This document shows positions 44,895-54,396 of a DNA stretch of 64,000 nucleotides, piece by piece. The notes under the pieces are model-generated. The model was not told the origin of the DNA. It was given only the letters and a program-made list of their open reading frames with translations, and made no database searches. The stretch's first letter is position 1. Every line of letters starts with the position of its first letter. The translations under genes and the position numbers were made by a program. The DNA is from Bacteroidales bacterium. Its GTDB lineage: Bacteria; Bacteroidota; Bacteroidia; Bacteroidales; Marinilabiliaceae. The stretch is from the NCBI GenBank assembly GCA_015061285.1, contig SUWW01000005.1, positions 141,072 through 205,071 of the forward strand, written 5' to 3'.

Positions 44895-45983
44895 ATGAAC
44901 GAAAACAATCATCTTGTGATAATGGCTGGTGGTGTTGGAAGCCGTTTTTGGCCAATGAGTCGTCCCGACAACCCTAAGCAATTTATAGATGTTCTTGGTG
45001 TAGGTCAGACACTTTTGCAACTGACTGTTAGCCGATTTGGCGCAGCCTTTTCGCCTGACCATATCTGGGTTGTGACATCGGAACAATATAAAAATAAAGT
45101 TCACGAACAGTTGCCGGAAATACCCGAGGATAACATCCTCCTCGAGCCATGCATGCGCAACACAGCTCCGTGTATTGCATACGTAGCTTGGAAAATATGC
45201 AATCGCTATCCCGATGCTACCATCGTAGTCTCTCCGTCGGATCACTTTGTTGTCGATGGTGAGATGTTTCGCGCTACCATAGAGCAAGGCTTGAACTTTG
45301 TGCGTGGCACTTCGCGCGTACTTACTTTAGGAATGAAGCCTACACGCCCCGATACTGGTTATGGATATATTCAGCAAGGCGAAAATGTCGATGGCTCGTT
45401 TAGCAAGGTGAATGCCTTCAAGGAAAAACCAGTGCTCGAAGTGGCAAAGCAATATCTTTCTGAAGGTGGCTATTATTGGAATGCTGGCATATTTATGTGG
45501 GACGCTGCGGTTGCCAAAGAGGCTATACGCACCTTCGAACCCGAAATTGCTGCAGTGATGGATAAAATGGAGCCTTCGTTCTACACCGAAAACGAGCAAA
45601 GCGTGGTTGGCGAATGCTTCCCGCAATGCAAAAACATATCTATCGACTACGCCGTGATGGAGCGACTTGGTGGCAAAGAGGCTACTATACTTGGTCGTCC
45701 ATCGAGTGTCTACGTGTTGCCTGCAGACTTTGGTTGGTCCGATTTGGGCACATGGGGCTCGCTCTATACACAGATAGAGAAAGACGATGCTTCGAATGCT
45801 ATCATTGGTCGTGGCAAGGTGAAGATGATCGAAAGCAACGGCTGCATGGTGTGTGCATCGGGTAATGTACGTATGGTTCTGCAAGGGCTTGAAAATTATA
45901 TAGTTGCAGAGGATAATGGCACATTGCTTATTTGCAAGAAAGATCAAGAACAGCGAATCAAAGAATTTTCTTCAGATAAGTAA
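44895..45983 (+). CDS. manC: Mannose-1-phosphate guanylyltransferase
   Basis: Makes GDP-mannose from mannose 1-phosphate and GTP for surface polysaccharides and GDP-fucose. The 362-residue protein has the nucleotidyltransferase signature VIMAGGVGSRFWPMSRPDNPKQ (positions 8-29), YGYIQQGENV, FKEKPVLEVAKQYL and the metal-site region SPSDHF and GWSDLGTWGSL. It has only the pyrophosphorylase domain, without the C-terminal isomerase of bifunctional enzymes. It is followed by a glycosylphosphotransferase, consistent with surface-glycan assembly. Confidence 0.94.
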   Translation: MNENNHLVIMAGGVGSRFWPMSRPDNPKQFIDVLGVGQTLLQLTVSRFGAAFSPDHIWVVTSEQYKNKVHEQLPEIPEDNILLEPCMRNTAPCIAYVAWKICNRYPDATIVVSPSDHFVVDGEMFRATIEQGLNFVRGTSRVLTLGMKPTRPDTGYGYIQQGENVDGSFSKVNAFKEKPVLEVAKQYLSEGGYYWNAGIFMWDAAVAKEAIRTFEPEIAAVMDKMEPSFYTENEQSVVGECFPQCKNISIDYAVMERLGGKEATILGRPSSVYVLPADFGWSDLGTWGSLYTQIEKDDASNAIIGRGKVKMIESNGCMVCASGNVRMVLQGLENYIVAEDNGTLLICKKDQEQRIKEFSSDK

Positions 45984-46039
45984 AAAGCTGATCTTTGTAT
46001 ATATATGCATAAGTAGCTATATAGAATTGGCAAAAATAT

Positions 46040-47464
46040 ATGGAGACGATTGATAATCTAAGCAATAGAGGACGATTCGTAAAGGCGTTGATGACAGGTG
46101 TGACGGCCTTTTTTGCGGTTGTATCCTATATGTTGGCTATAGTTATAGTCAAGTGGAACGAGCCGTCGTTGCTCAACGTGGTATTTAGCCGCGACAATGT
46201 GTTGTCGGGCGTCTTCATTGTTATCTTTTGGGTAGCAATAGATACTTGGCTGAATCTCAACGAGGTATATCGAAGTCGTTCTTATGCATATGTTGTCATG
46301 TTCCATGTTATCGAGGGTGTGCTTGGTAGTGTGATGCTTGTGTTTACGCAAACGATGCTCGGGTTGCCCATATACAATCGAACTTTCATCATATTATTTG
46401 GTGCCATATCTACGGCTACGAGTATTGGTTTGAAGATTGGTTTCTACGTCATCATGCGACGTATGCGCAAAAAAGGACGCAACATTAAGCATATCGTGTT
46501 TGTGTGCGATCAGCAAGGCGAAACACTTCTCAAGCTAATATTGAAGAATTTTGAGTGGGGTTATAAAATCACTGCCCTCGTTGGTGATGAATACATTGTA
46601 GAAAAGTACAAAGATCGTTTCGATACGTATAGTATCAACTCGGTCGATTTGCCTTCCATTCTGACTGCCAAAGTTGAAGAACTAATCTATGCTTGCGATT
46701 TTGATAGCATGACGCGCATTAAGCACTATATAGACGTATGCACCGACTTTGGAGTCATGTTCCGTTTGTGCTCTTCGTTCTTCAACCGCCTGTCGTCCAA
46801 CGTGCAAGTGCGTTATTTCGATACTCAAGCCGTACTGACAATCTGTAACACTCCTACCGACTATACAGGATTGCTTGTGAAGCGCGTGTTCGATATATTG
46901 GCATCGCTTATTGTAATTATCGTAGGAATGCCATTCTTCCTGATTGTGGCACTACTTATAAAGATAGATTCAAAAGGTCCTATATTTTTCAAGCAACGTC
47001 GTTCGGGATTGCGTGGTAAGGTGTTTAATCTCTATAAATTTCGAACTATGGTCGATGGTGCCGATAAGATGAAATCGGAGCTTGTGGAGCAGAACGAGAT
47101 GTCGGGACCAGTGTTCAAAATGACCAACGATCCTCGCATCACACGAATAGGAAAATATTTGAGGAAGGTAGGTGTCGACGAATTTCCTCAGTTTATCAAT
47201 GTCTTGCGCGGCGATATGTCTATTATAGGACCGCGTCCGCCAATTCCAAGCGAGGTAGAAAAATATGAGCGTTGGCAAATGCGCCGTTTGTCGATGCGTC
47301 CTGGCATAACATGTCTGTGGCAAGTGTCGCGTGAACGCAATAGTGTCACTTTCGACGAATGGATGCGCTTGGATATGGAGTATATCGACAACTGGTCGAT
47401 CTCGCTTGATGTTGTAATTATGTTGAAGACTGTGCGAACTATGCTTCGCGCTGATGGAAAATAG
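46040..47464 (+). CDS. Polyprenyl glycosylphosphotransferase (initiating sugar transferase)
   Basis: A 474-residue membrane enzyme that transfers a sugar 1-phosphate to undecaprenyl phosphate, starting an exopolysaccharide, capsule or O-antigen repeat. N-terminal transmembrane helices (about 20-130), a middle Rossmann-like domain (KHIVFVCDQQGETLLKLILK), another helix (about 280-310) and the C-terminal bacterial sugar transferase domain with KRVFDILAS, IFFKQRRSGLRGKVFNLYKF, VGVDEFPQFINVLRGDMSII and GPRPPIPSEV. Sugar specificity cannot be read. Its stop is three bases before the DUF4296 gene. Confidence 0.93.
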   Translation: METIDNLSNRGRFVKALMTGVTAFFAVVSYMLAIVIVKWNEPSLLNVVFSRDNVLSGVFIVIFWVAIDTWLNLNEVYRSRSYAYVVMFHVIEGVLGSVMLVFTQTMLGLPIYNRTFIILFGAISTATSIGLKIGFYVIMRRMRKKGRNIKHIVFVCDQQGETLLKLILKNFEWGYKITALVGDEYIVEKYKDRFDTYSINSVDLPSILTAKVEELIYACDFDSMTRIKHYIDVCTDFGVMFRLCSSFFNRLSSNVQVRYFDTQAVLTICNTPTDYTGLLVKRVFDILASLIVIIVGMPFFLIVALLIKIDSKGPIFFKQRRSGLRGKVFNLYKFRTMVDGADKMKSELVEQNEMSGPVFKMTNDPRITRIGKYLRKVGVDEFPQFINVLRGDMSIIGPRPPIPSEVEKYERWQMRRLSMRPGITCLWQVSRERNSVTFDEWMRLDMEYIDNWSISLDVVIMLKTVRTMLRADGK

Positions 47465-47467
47465 CTC

Positions 47468-48319
47468 ATGACGCGAAAGAAATTAATATCTATAGCCATA
47501 TTAGTGTCGGTGGTGATAATTGCCATTGCTTCGTATAATACGTATCGTAATCGTCTTATACCCAGCAAAGAACGTATGGCGCAGATTCTTTCCGATATAT
47601 ATATTGCTGATGCGGTAGTGCAACATAAAACTAAGGATAAAGGCAAAGAGAAAGTTATTGAGCATATTTATAAATCGGTGCTCAGCCACTACGACCTAAC
47701 AAAGCCTCAGTTCGATTCCATAATAGCTTGGTATTCCGAACATCCCGAAAAATATAGCGAGGTCTACTTCGAAGTAGTTGCCTTGCTATCGGAGCGTGAA
47801 GCGCGCTTTGGTAGAGTGCTGCAAATGCGCGATTCTGTATCGTCGCTCATAGAAAGAATGCGCGATTCGCTTACAGTCAATTTCTGGCGTTATGGCAAAG
47901 AAGTTATTCGTCTTCCATTTACCGAAAAAGATACTATCCCAAAGAATCTTGTTTTCGACGTCGATGTCGATTCGCTTCGTGGTGGCAAGGTGACGCTTGA
48001 AATGACATATATGTTCCCGCATAAGAATGAGTCGCGCGACTCTTGCTATATGCAGCTCGTTGCTTTCTACAACGACACCATAGCCGACACATCAAAGTGT
48101 ATTATCACGCGAAAAACTATTCGCCAGACAGCAACCTTGGAGCAGCAGCTTCGCGATACAATGGAAGCTACTAAAATCATAGCTACATTACTGACTTCTA
48201 AAGAGTTGAAAAAGACTACAGCTAATCTCTCTGCAATAAAATTTCAGTATATACCATACGAAATAACAGATAGTGTAACATTCGATGAAATTCAGCTCCC
48301 ACCTATATTTTCGTACTGA
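47468..48319 (+). CDS. DUF4296 domain protein, membrane-anchored
   Basis: A 283-residue protein with an N-terminal signal-anchor helix (ISIAILVSVVIIAIASY) and no lipobox Cys, then the DUF4296 domain (IPSKERMAQILSDIYIADA, HYDLTKPQFDSIIAWYSEHP, near residues 33-110). The C-terminal about 150 residues have beta-rich sequence. DUF4296 is a Bacteroidetes family of unknown function, often a lipoprotein, so the missing lipobox is slightly unusual. It overlaps the next gene by 35 bases. No function is assigned. Confidence 0.8.
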   Translation: MTRKKLISIAILVSVVIIAIASYNTYRNRLIPSKERMAQILSDIYIADAVVQHKTKDKGKEKVIEHIYKSVLSHYDLTKPQFDSIIAWYSEHPEKYSEVYFEVVALLSEREARFGRVLQMRDSVSSLIERMRDSLTVNFWRYGKEVIRLPFTEKDTIPKNLVFDVDVDSLRGGKVTLEMTYMFPHKNESRDSCYMQLVAFYNDTIADTSKCIITRKTIRQTATLEQQLRDTMEATKIIATLLTSKELKKTTANLSAIKFQYIPYEITDSVTFDEIQLPPIFSY

Positions 48320-48635
48320 TGGTACACTCGGTCATTATCCAGTAATCTCTGTTGACAACAATGGTGTCATCATTGCAATAGATGAGAGTGACCGAAAAGC
48401 CGAAACGGCGCATACACGTTTTTTTACGGGAGTGATTATTCCTGAAGTAGATATTACAAAAATTAGTTGGGGTTCGCGCGATGTGTTTTGTGCCTCATTG
48501 CGTCAACTCGTTGATGCAGAGCATGAAATTGCCATTGGAAAGCGTCCAGGATTGCTGCTTTTGAATGGATTCGACTTGAACGAATTTTGTATCGATAATA
48601 TACATAACAGACTTATAGTTAATAAATTAGTGTAA
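48285..48635 (+). pseudogene. Probable amidohydrolase remnant lacking the catalytic barrel
   Basis: A 116-residue frame whose two ends match the two halves of an amidohydrolase/chlorohydrolase composite domain. Residues about 1-55 (YPVISVDNNGVIIAIDES, then FFTGVIIP) look like the N-terminal strands that normally lead to VPGFVNTHCH. Residues about 75-116 (EIAIGKRPGLLLLNGFDLNE) look like the C-terminal strands (SIEPGKRPGLVLI). The TIM barrel with the metal-binding HxH and catalytic Asp that should lie between is missing, about 250-280 residues. The join is in frame, so this may be a deletion pseudogene or a retained small protein. Similar full-length genes occur after DUF4296 in this phylum as I recall. 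Start overlaps the upstream gene. Confidence 0.55.
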
Positions 48636-48653
48636 CCATTTCTCGTGTTAGTT

Positions 48654-50603
48654 ATGCATACATACGTAAAATCAATAGTGTTGGCTGCATCCTTGTCAAT
48701 CAGCATGACGAGTGCTGCCAAAAATGTCGAAACAACTTCGCCCGATGGTCGCTTGGTTGTGAATGTAGCCGAAGAAGGTGGTAGCCTTTCGTACGTAGTA
48801 AAATACGATGGCTCCGAAATGTTAACCAAGTCGCGTCTTGGCTTTGTGTCCGAGTTCGGCGACTTCTCGAATGGTCTCACTATCGATTCTTCGATAGTTT
48901 CGAAAGTAGACAACGAATACTCTCTCGATCGTATAAAAACAGCTCATGTTCACTATGTTGCCAACGAATTGAAAGTATACTTATCAAACAAAATAGGACG
49001 TTATACAGTTACGTTTAGTGTGTCGAACAACGATGTGGCATTCCGCTACGAAGTGCCGCGCCAAGACAGAGGTGAACGTGGCTGCATACGTATGATGAAA
49101 GAGTCGACAACATTCAATTTTAGCGACAAAACCACATCTTTTCTTTGTCCTCAGAGCGATGCTATGATTGGTTGGAAACGTTCTAAACCGAGCTACGAAG
49201 AAGAGTATGTACTCGATGCTCCGCTCGCCACAAAGTCGAAGTTTGGCAAAGGTTTCACATTCCCATGCCTTTTTCGTGTAGGTGAGCAAGGCTGGGTTCT
49301 CGTTAGCGAAACTGGCGTAGATAGCCGCTACTGCGCAAGCCACCTCAGCGACTACACTAATGATGGCTACGAGATAGCATTCGCAATGCAGGAGGAAAAC
49401 AATGGCAATGGCACTGCAGAACCAGCTTTTGCATTGCCTGGCGTAACGCCTTGGCGCACAATTACAGTTGGCAAATCGCTTGCGCCGATTGTGGAAACTA
49501 CTGCTGCGTGGAACACTGTGCGTCCGCTTTATACCACCGATTGTAAGTATAAATATGGCAAAAGCACCTGGAGCTGGATTTTGTGGCAAGACAACAGCAT
49601 CAACTACGACGATCAAGTGGCTTTCGTCGACCTTGCAGCCGCAATGGGCTATAGTTACACATTGGTCGATTGCGCTTGGGATACTAATATCGGACGCGAT
49701 GGCATGAAGAAACTTGCAGATTATGCGCGCACTAAGGGCGTTCAACTTTTCGTATGGTATAGCTCAAGTGGTTATTGGAATGATATTGTTCAAAGCCCAA
49801 TAAATATTATGGATAGAGCTATTTCGCGCAAAGCAGAGATGAAATGGCTCAAAGAGATTGGCGCTGCGGGCATCAAAGTGGATTTCTTCGCTGGCGATAA
49901 GCAAGAGACTTTACGCCTCTATGAGGATATTCTCTCCGATGCCAACGACAATGATCTTATGGTGATTTTCCACGGATGTACACTTCCGCGTGGTTGGGAG
50001 CGTATGTACCCTAATTATGTTGGTTCTGAGGCAGTTCTCGCAAGCGAAAACCTCATTTTCGAACAACATTTTTGCGATGTGTTTGGCACCAATGCAACAC
50101 TCCATCCGTTTGTGCGCAATGCCGTTGGCTGCATGGAGTTTGGCGGATGCTTTATGAATAAGTATATGCACCGTAGCAATGCTAAAGGAAATGTTCGCAG
50201 AACATCGGATGTATTCGAACTTGCTACCACAATTCTATTCCAAAATCCTATTCAAAACTTTGCTCTCGCGCCTAATAATCTCACCGATGCGCCGAAGATT
50301 TGCATGGATTTTTTGCGCAATGTGCCTACTACGTGGACCGAAACGCGATTCATTGATGGTTATCCTGGTAAGTATATCGTACTTGCTCGCAAGAGTGCCG
50401 ATAAATGGTATGTTGCTATAGCCAATGGCACCGACAAAGAGATCTCTATCAATTTAGCTAATTTGCCTTTTGCCGACAAGCAACTTGTTGAGTGCTATGC
50501 CGATAGCAAGGACGGCAAACCTACACTTGCTGAGGTTAAGTATCGCAAGAATGCTAAGATGCGTGTGACTCCTCTTTCTGGTGTAGTGTATGTAGAAAAA
50601 TAG
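48654..50603 (+). CDS. Glycoside hydrolase family 97 protein
   Basis: A 649-residue exported alpha-glycosidase (alpha-glucosidase or alpha-galactosidase type). The signal peptide starts MHTYVKSIVLAASLSISM; ATG 48654 was preferred to GTG 48645. An N-terminal beta-sandwich (about 25-290) is followed by the TIM barrel (YTLVDCAWDTNIG, GAAGIKVDFFAGDKQETLR) and a C-terminal beta domain (RKSADKWYVAIANGTDKE). In GH97, retaining members use an Asp in the IKVDF strand as nucleophile, while inverting SusB-like members lack it; the Asp is present here, so a retaining mechanism is inferred. It is not next to a Sus pair, so a substrate cannot be given. Confidence 0.9.
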   Translation: MHTYVKSIVLAASLSISMTSAAKNVETTSPDGRLVVNVAEEGGSLSYVVKYDGSEMLTKSRLGFVSEFGDFSNGLTIDSSIVSKVDNEYSLDRIKTAHVHYVANELKVYLSNKIGRYTVTFSVSNNDVAFRYEVPRQDRGERGCIRMMKESTTFNFSDKTTSFLCPQSDAMIGWKRSKPSYEEEYVLDAPLATKSKFGKGFTFPCLFRVGEQGWVLVSETGVDSRYCASHLSDYTNDGYEIAFAMQEENNGNGTAEPAFALPGVTPWRTITVGKSLAPIVETTAAWNTVRPLYTTDCKYKYGKSTWSWILWQDNSINYDDQVAFVDLAAAMGYSYTLVDCAWDTNIGRDGMKKLADYARTKGVQLFVWYSSSGYWNDIVQSPINIMDRAISRKAEMKWLKEIGAAGIKVDFFAGDKQETLRLYEDILSDANDNDLMVIFHGCTLPRGWERMYPNYVGSEAVLASENLIFEQHFCDVFGTNATLHPFVRNAVGCMEFGGCFMNKYMHRSNAKGNVRRTSDVFELATTILFQNPIQNFALAPNNLTDAPKICMDFLRNVPTTWTETRFIDGYPGKYIVLARKSADKWYVAIANGTDKEISINLANLPFADKQLVECYADSKDGKPTLAEVKYRKNAKMRVTPLSGVVYVEK

Positions 50604-50623
50604 AAAAACGTGTAATAGACAAC

Positions 50624-50675
50624 AAACTCGTAGTTGTCGCTCGTTATGTGCGATGATTGCGAGTTTTTCTTTTTA
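50624..50675 (+). terminator. Intrinsic terminator after the GH97 gene
   Basis: AAACTCGTAGTTGTCGC pairs (with G-T pairs) to GCGATGATTGCGAGTTT (50650-50666), followed by TTCTTTTT. Confidence 0.75.
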
Positions 50676-50737
50676 GCATACTTATAGACGTTGTAAGTAG
50701 GTCTAAAAATGTACGAATCTATAGTTATGTAAAAAAC

Positions 50738-50767
50738 AAAAGAGAGCGACACTCTAATGCCGCTCTC
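50738..50767 (-). terminator. Intrinsic terminator of waaA (minus strand)
   Basis: GAGAGCG (50742-50748) pairs with CGCTCTC (50761-50767). On the minus strand it is followed by TTTTGTTTTTT, as expected for a terminator 26 bases after the waaA stop. Confidence 0.7.
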
Positions 50768-50792
50768 AATATTTATGTCGATTGTTAATCGA

Positions 50793-52028
50793 TTAGTTCA
50801 AATTGCTCATTATCAATTTTGTAGCGCCGCACATCGATTTCACATATTCATCTGAGGCATGTCCAGCAGCAGAAAGTTTCTCTTTGTCGTTGATAAGAGT
50901 CGTAAGTATGCTTGTGAACGACTGATTGTCCGTCACTGCAAAACCGCCGCCACACGCTATTAGGTCGAGAGCCTCTTTGAAACGCGTGTGCTTTGGTCCG
51001 AAAAGCACTGGTATGCCGTATGTGGCAGGCTCGAGCGTGTTGTGTATGCCTTTGCCGAATCCTCCACCTACGTATGCTATCTGTCCATACTTATAAATAG
51101 CCGAAAGCATACCCATAGTATTAATAATAAGAACTTTGGCGTCGCTTGGATTTTCAATAGGTTCGGTGTAGAGGAACGTCTTTACCGTGAAGCGCGACTT
51201 GAGGCTTTGCACGCGAGCATTGTCGATCTCGTGTGAGGCAATTATCAATTTGATGTTGTTGTCTGGATTGTTTATGAAAGGCACGATGAGGTCTTCGTCG
51301 GGTGGCCAAGTGCTACCAGCAACGAATACGAGTGGCGCATTCTTCACGAATTCCTCTATCAGAGGAAACGATTTCGACGACTCCGAAATGGCCTTTACGC
51401 GGTCGAAACGTGTGTCGCCTGCTATGGTGTAGTGCTTCACGCCTATGCTTTCAAGCAGCTGGGCTGAATTTTTATCTTGTATATAAAGATGTTCGAAGCA
51501 ATGAAGCATGTCGCGAAACCAAGCGCCATACCACTTGAAGAAAGGTTGCGCCTTGTCGAGAATCATTGAGGCACCGAGCGTGCGAATCTTCTTGCTGCGC
51601 AATGCGTTGAGGAAGAAGTGCCAATATTCATATTTTATAAATATTGCCAAATCGGGGTTTATAGCCTTGATGAAGTGGCAAGCATTCCAAGGCGTGTCGG
51701 AAGGAAGATAGCAAACCACATCGGCAAGTTGGTAATTTTTGCGAACCTCATATCCAGAAGGCGAATAGAACGTCAGCACAATGCGACGGTCGGGTTGTTG
51801 CTGGCGAATGGCCTCAATGATTGGGCGCGCTTGCTCAAATTCGCCCATCGAAGCCGAGTGAATCCAAACGCAAGGCTTATCGGCGTTGTAAGTTTTCAAA
51901 ATTCTCCAAGTGTTGCGGCGTCCTTTGTATAGAAGACGTGCCTTGGTGTAGAAAAGGGAGGCAATGGCCAATCCCGCGTTGTAAATAACCATGCCCAATA
52001 GATAGAGGGCTGAAATAATAATCTTCAT
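50793..52028 (-). CDS. waaA: 3-deoxy-D-manno-octulosonic acid transferase
   Basis: WaaA (KdtA) adds Kdo to lipid A in LPS synthesis at the inner membrane. The 411-residue length is standard. An N-terminal membrane-anchor helix (LYLLGMVIYNAGLAIASLFY) is followed by VWIHSASMGEFEQARPIIEA, LTFYSPSGYEVRKNYQLAD, FIKYEYWHFFLNALR and the C-terminal donor-binding YVGGGFGKGIHNTLEPATYG. It is divergent from the TPR gene. The start is at 52028, 22 bases after a promoter box. Confidence 0.96.
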   Translation of the reverse strand: MKIIISALYLLGMVIYNAGLAIASLFYTKARLLYKGRRNTWRILKTYNADKPCVWIHSASMGEFEQARPIIEAIRQQQPDRRIVLTFYSPSGYEVRKNYQLADVVCYLPSDTPWNACHFIKAINPDLAIFIKYEYWHFFLNALRSKKIRTLGASMILDKAQPFFKWYGAWFRDMLHCFEHLYIQDKNSAQLLESIGVKHYTIAGDTRFDRVKAISESSKSFPLIEEFVKNAPLVFVAGSTWPPDEDLIVPFINNPDNNIKLIIASHEIDNARVQSLKSRFTVKTFLYTEPIENPSDAKVLIINTMGMLSAIYKYGQIAYVGGGFGKGIHNTLEPATYGIPVLFGPKHTRFKEALDLIACGGGFAVTDNQSFTSILTTLINDKEKLSAAGHASDEYVKSMCGATKLIMSNLN

Positions 52029-52049
52029 TTATTGCGTATCTTGCGGCGG

Positions 52050-52057
52050 CAAAGTTA
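52050..52057 (-). promoter_or_regulatory. -7 box of waaA
   Basis: The minus strand reads TAACTTTG (exact TAnnTTTG), 22 bases before the waaA ATG, in the 77-base divergent intergenic region. Confidence 0.6.
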
Positions 52058-52105
52058 CAATTTGTTTGAAAGTGTGCCATTCGTATAATTCTCATAAATA
52101 CTTGT

Positions 52106-54238
52106 ATGGATTTGTTGAGCGTTCGTAAGGTTGTAGATGATGTGAATAATGATTTGTCGCATCTGCATGTTGGTCAAGCCTTGAAAAAAATTTCGAAAGC
52201 GGCTGCTAATACGGGAAGCGAAGAAGTTGTTAACGAGGCTAATTCGCTTATAAGAATTTATAATGGTATGACCAGTTGCTTTGTGTCGGAAATGGCTGAT
52301 CCTCAGCGCGAATCCATAATGAGGCAACTCGTGCTAAACACAAATACACTTGTCGATCTTTGGTTCGATAGAATGGCAGCTTCGCTAACTACATGGCGAC
52401 GCTACGAACAGCCTTTGCCATCGGCAGAAGAATTGGAGACCTTGGCTCGTAAATATCTTGTAGCCCAGGTAAATACAAAATCTCATTCGATTTTTCGCGA
52501 TCAGATATTTAATATGATATGGCGCGCATTTCCATCGAAAGACTTTTGCGAATCGGTGGAGCGCTTTATCTCTAACGCCGATTTGAGTGATGCTGATGCT
52601 GCTCATGCTGTGGGTGCTGTTGCATTGTCGCTCAACATGCATTTTTCGACCTACTATTGCGTTATGCTTCTACGCTTGTTGAGCAGTCAGCCATCGCCTT
52701 TAGTTGAAGGTCGATTAGCAGTGGTTCTTTTGCTTAGCATCATGAAGCATAGTAGCTACTGGCAATGCGATTCTGCTCTTGTCAGTCAGTTTAATGCATA
52801 TGTAGAATCATCGCGAAACAATGATTTTCTTTTTCATGTACTTACTATTATAGTACGTACGAAAGCAGTGAAAAATATGGCCAAGTCGCTCAATAACATA
52901 ACGCCCAAACTTATTGAGACTATGTATGGCTCGTCCGATATAACTAAAGGTCAGATTACAGTAGACCACGATTGGGATGAACTCTTTCGTAACGACCCTT
53001 CGTTTAAGCGCGGTGTGGATAAAATATCTCGCTGGCAAGCCGAAGGTGCCGATGTGTTTTGGACTACCACACGCCACATGCGCGATTTGACTTTCTTCGA
53101 GGAACTTTCGCGTTGGCTACTGCCATTCGATGCTAATAATTATGAGTTGCGCAAAGCTCTGGATAAAGAAGCTCCCTATTTACGAGATTCTTTGCCTAAA
53201 GCGTTAGCCGAAGCGCCAATTATGTGCGATTCCGATAAGTATTCGTTGCTCTATAGCTTCTGCGCGCTGCCTATGGAAAATAAAGAGATGACTTGTACAC
53301 TTTATAATGCTGATTTTGAGGCGACAGAGTCTGCCTTGCGAGAGTCGGGCGATGGCTTGATGAAAGATAGTCGACTTGTGGCAGCTAATGCTTTTGTGCA
53401 AGATTTGTATAGATTATACGAACTGTATCCGCACCGCGCCGAGTTGGAGCAAAATCCATTCAGAATGTTGGGCTTGTTGGATTGCAACCAACAATTGATA
53501 GCGCAGCTTGTTATCAATACTATCGATGATCAACGTATGGCTGAGTTCTGTGTCAATTACGAGCTCTACGACGATGCTCTTAGATACTATCAACAGCTTG
53601 TCAGCGACAACCCAAACGATGTTGATGTGTTGCGAAAATTGGCCTTTTGCATGCTGAAGAATTTGTCGTATCGCGATGCATTGCAGCAACTACTAAAAGT
53701 AGATTTGATTGCAGAACCTCATTTTTGGACAAAGCACAAAATTGCTGAATGCTATCACAACCTTGCAGAACCAACTAAAGAGGTCGAATACCTGAAGTCT
53801 GCTGTAGAATTGCGTCCTGACAACAAACCTATCGAGCGTAAACTTGCTCTGGCGCTTTACGACATTAAGCAATATGCCGATGCGCTAAAAATTCTATACA
53901 AACACCACTACGATGAGCCCAACGATGATGATATAATTCGCGAAATAGTGAAAAACCTATTTGCCGATCTTCAACCTCAACAGGCTGAGTCCTATTTGCA
54001 GAAACTTGGCAAAATAGACAAACGCGATAGGATAATGGCTGCGCATTTGGCTCTTGCTCAGCACAAAATTCAGACTGCTATCGATGCATATCTATCGCTC
54101 TCTAAAGCCGACAGCCTCGTTGCCATCGATGAGATTGAGACTTCACGTGAGTGTTTCCTCGGCAAACTATCCAACCAAGAAATTGACCTCGTTATCGACA
54201 TCATCAGTAACCGCGGACATGCTATAGATTTGGTGTGA
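52106..54238 (+). CDS. Cytoplasmic TPR-containing protein of unknown function
   Basis: A 710-residue protein without signal peptide or membrane helices. The N-terminal about 400 residues are helical without a recognised domain (LSVRKVVDDVNNDLSHLHVG, ELSRWLLPFDANNYELR). From about residue 480 it has TPR-type repeats (NYELYDDALRYYQQLVSDNP, EPTKEVEYLKSAVELRPDNK, DIKQYADALKILYKHHYDEP), implying protein-protein contacts. From memory such large TPR proteins are common, conserved hypotheticals in Bacteroidales. Neighbours (waaA divergent, NhaC downstream) do not suggest a role. Confidence 0.75.
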   Translation: MDLLSVRKVVDDVNNDLSHLHVGQALKKISKAAANTGSEEVVNEANSLIRIYNGMTSCFVSEMADPQRESIMRQLVLNTNTLVDLWFDRMAASLTTWRRYEQPLPSAEELETLARKYLVAQVNTKSHSIFRDQIFNMIWRAFPSKDFCESVERFISNADLSDADAAHAVGAVALSLNMHFSTYYCVMLLRLLSSQPSPLVEGRLAVVLLLSIMKHSSYWQCDSALVSQFNAYVESSRNNDFLFHVLTIIVRTKAVKNMAKSLNNITPKLIETMYGSSDITKGQITVDHDWDELFRNDPSFKRGVDKISRWQAEGADVFWTTTRHMRDLTFFEELSRWLLPFDANNYELRKALDKEAPYLRDSLPKALAEAPIMCDSDKYSLLYSFCALPMENKEMTCTLYNADFEATESALRESGDGLMKDSRLVAANAFVQDLYRLYELYPHRAELEQNPFRMLGLLDCNQQLIAQLVINTIDDQRMAEFCVNYELYDDALRYYQQLVSDNPNDVDVLRKLAFCMLKNLSYRDALQQLLKVDLIAEPHFWTKHKIAECYHNLAEPTKEVEYLKSAVELRPDNKPIERKLALALYDIKQYADALKILYKHHYDEPNDDDIIREIVKNLFADLQPQQAESYLQKLGKIDKRDRIMAAHLALAQHKIQTAIDAYLSLSKADSLVAIDEIETSRECFLGKLSNQEIDLVIDIISNRGHAIDLV

Positions 54239-54349
54239 GAAGGGAATGGTGTCTCCGTAAGTAGAAATAATATTCTGTCTATATAGATAAATATTTTGTG
54301 TGCAAGCCTTTTTATAGTTACTCTGTCTATAATTATGCTTGTTATACCG

Positions 54350-54376
54350 TTTGCGTGAGTCCTCTTTGTAATTTTG
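54350..54376 (+). promoter_or_regulatory. Promoter of the NhaC-type antiporter
   Basis: TTTG at 54350-54353 and TAATTTTG at 54369-54376, spacer 15 bases (shorter than ideal), 20 bases before the ATG at 54397. Confidence 0.55.
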
Positions 54377-54396
54377 CCGCGCATAAACAATAATAG

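Noticed and set aside
44717-44977. 86-residue plus-strand frame before manC
   Set aside because: Overlaps the manC start in another frame; basic/Trp-rich composition and no family resemblance.
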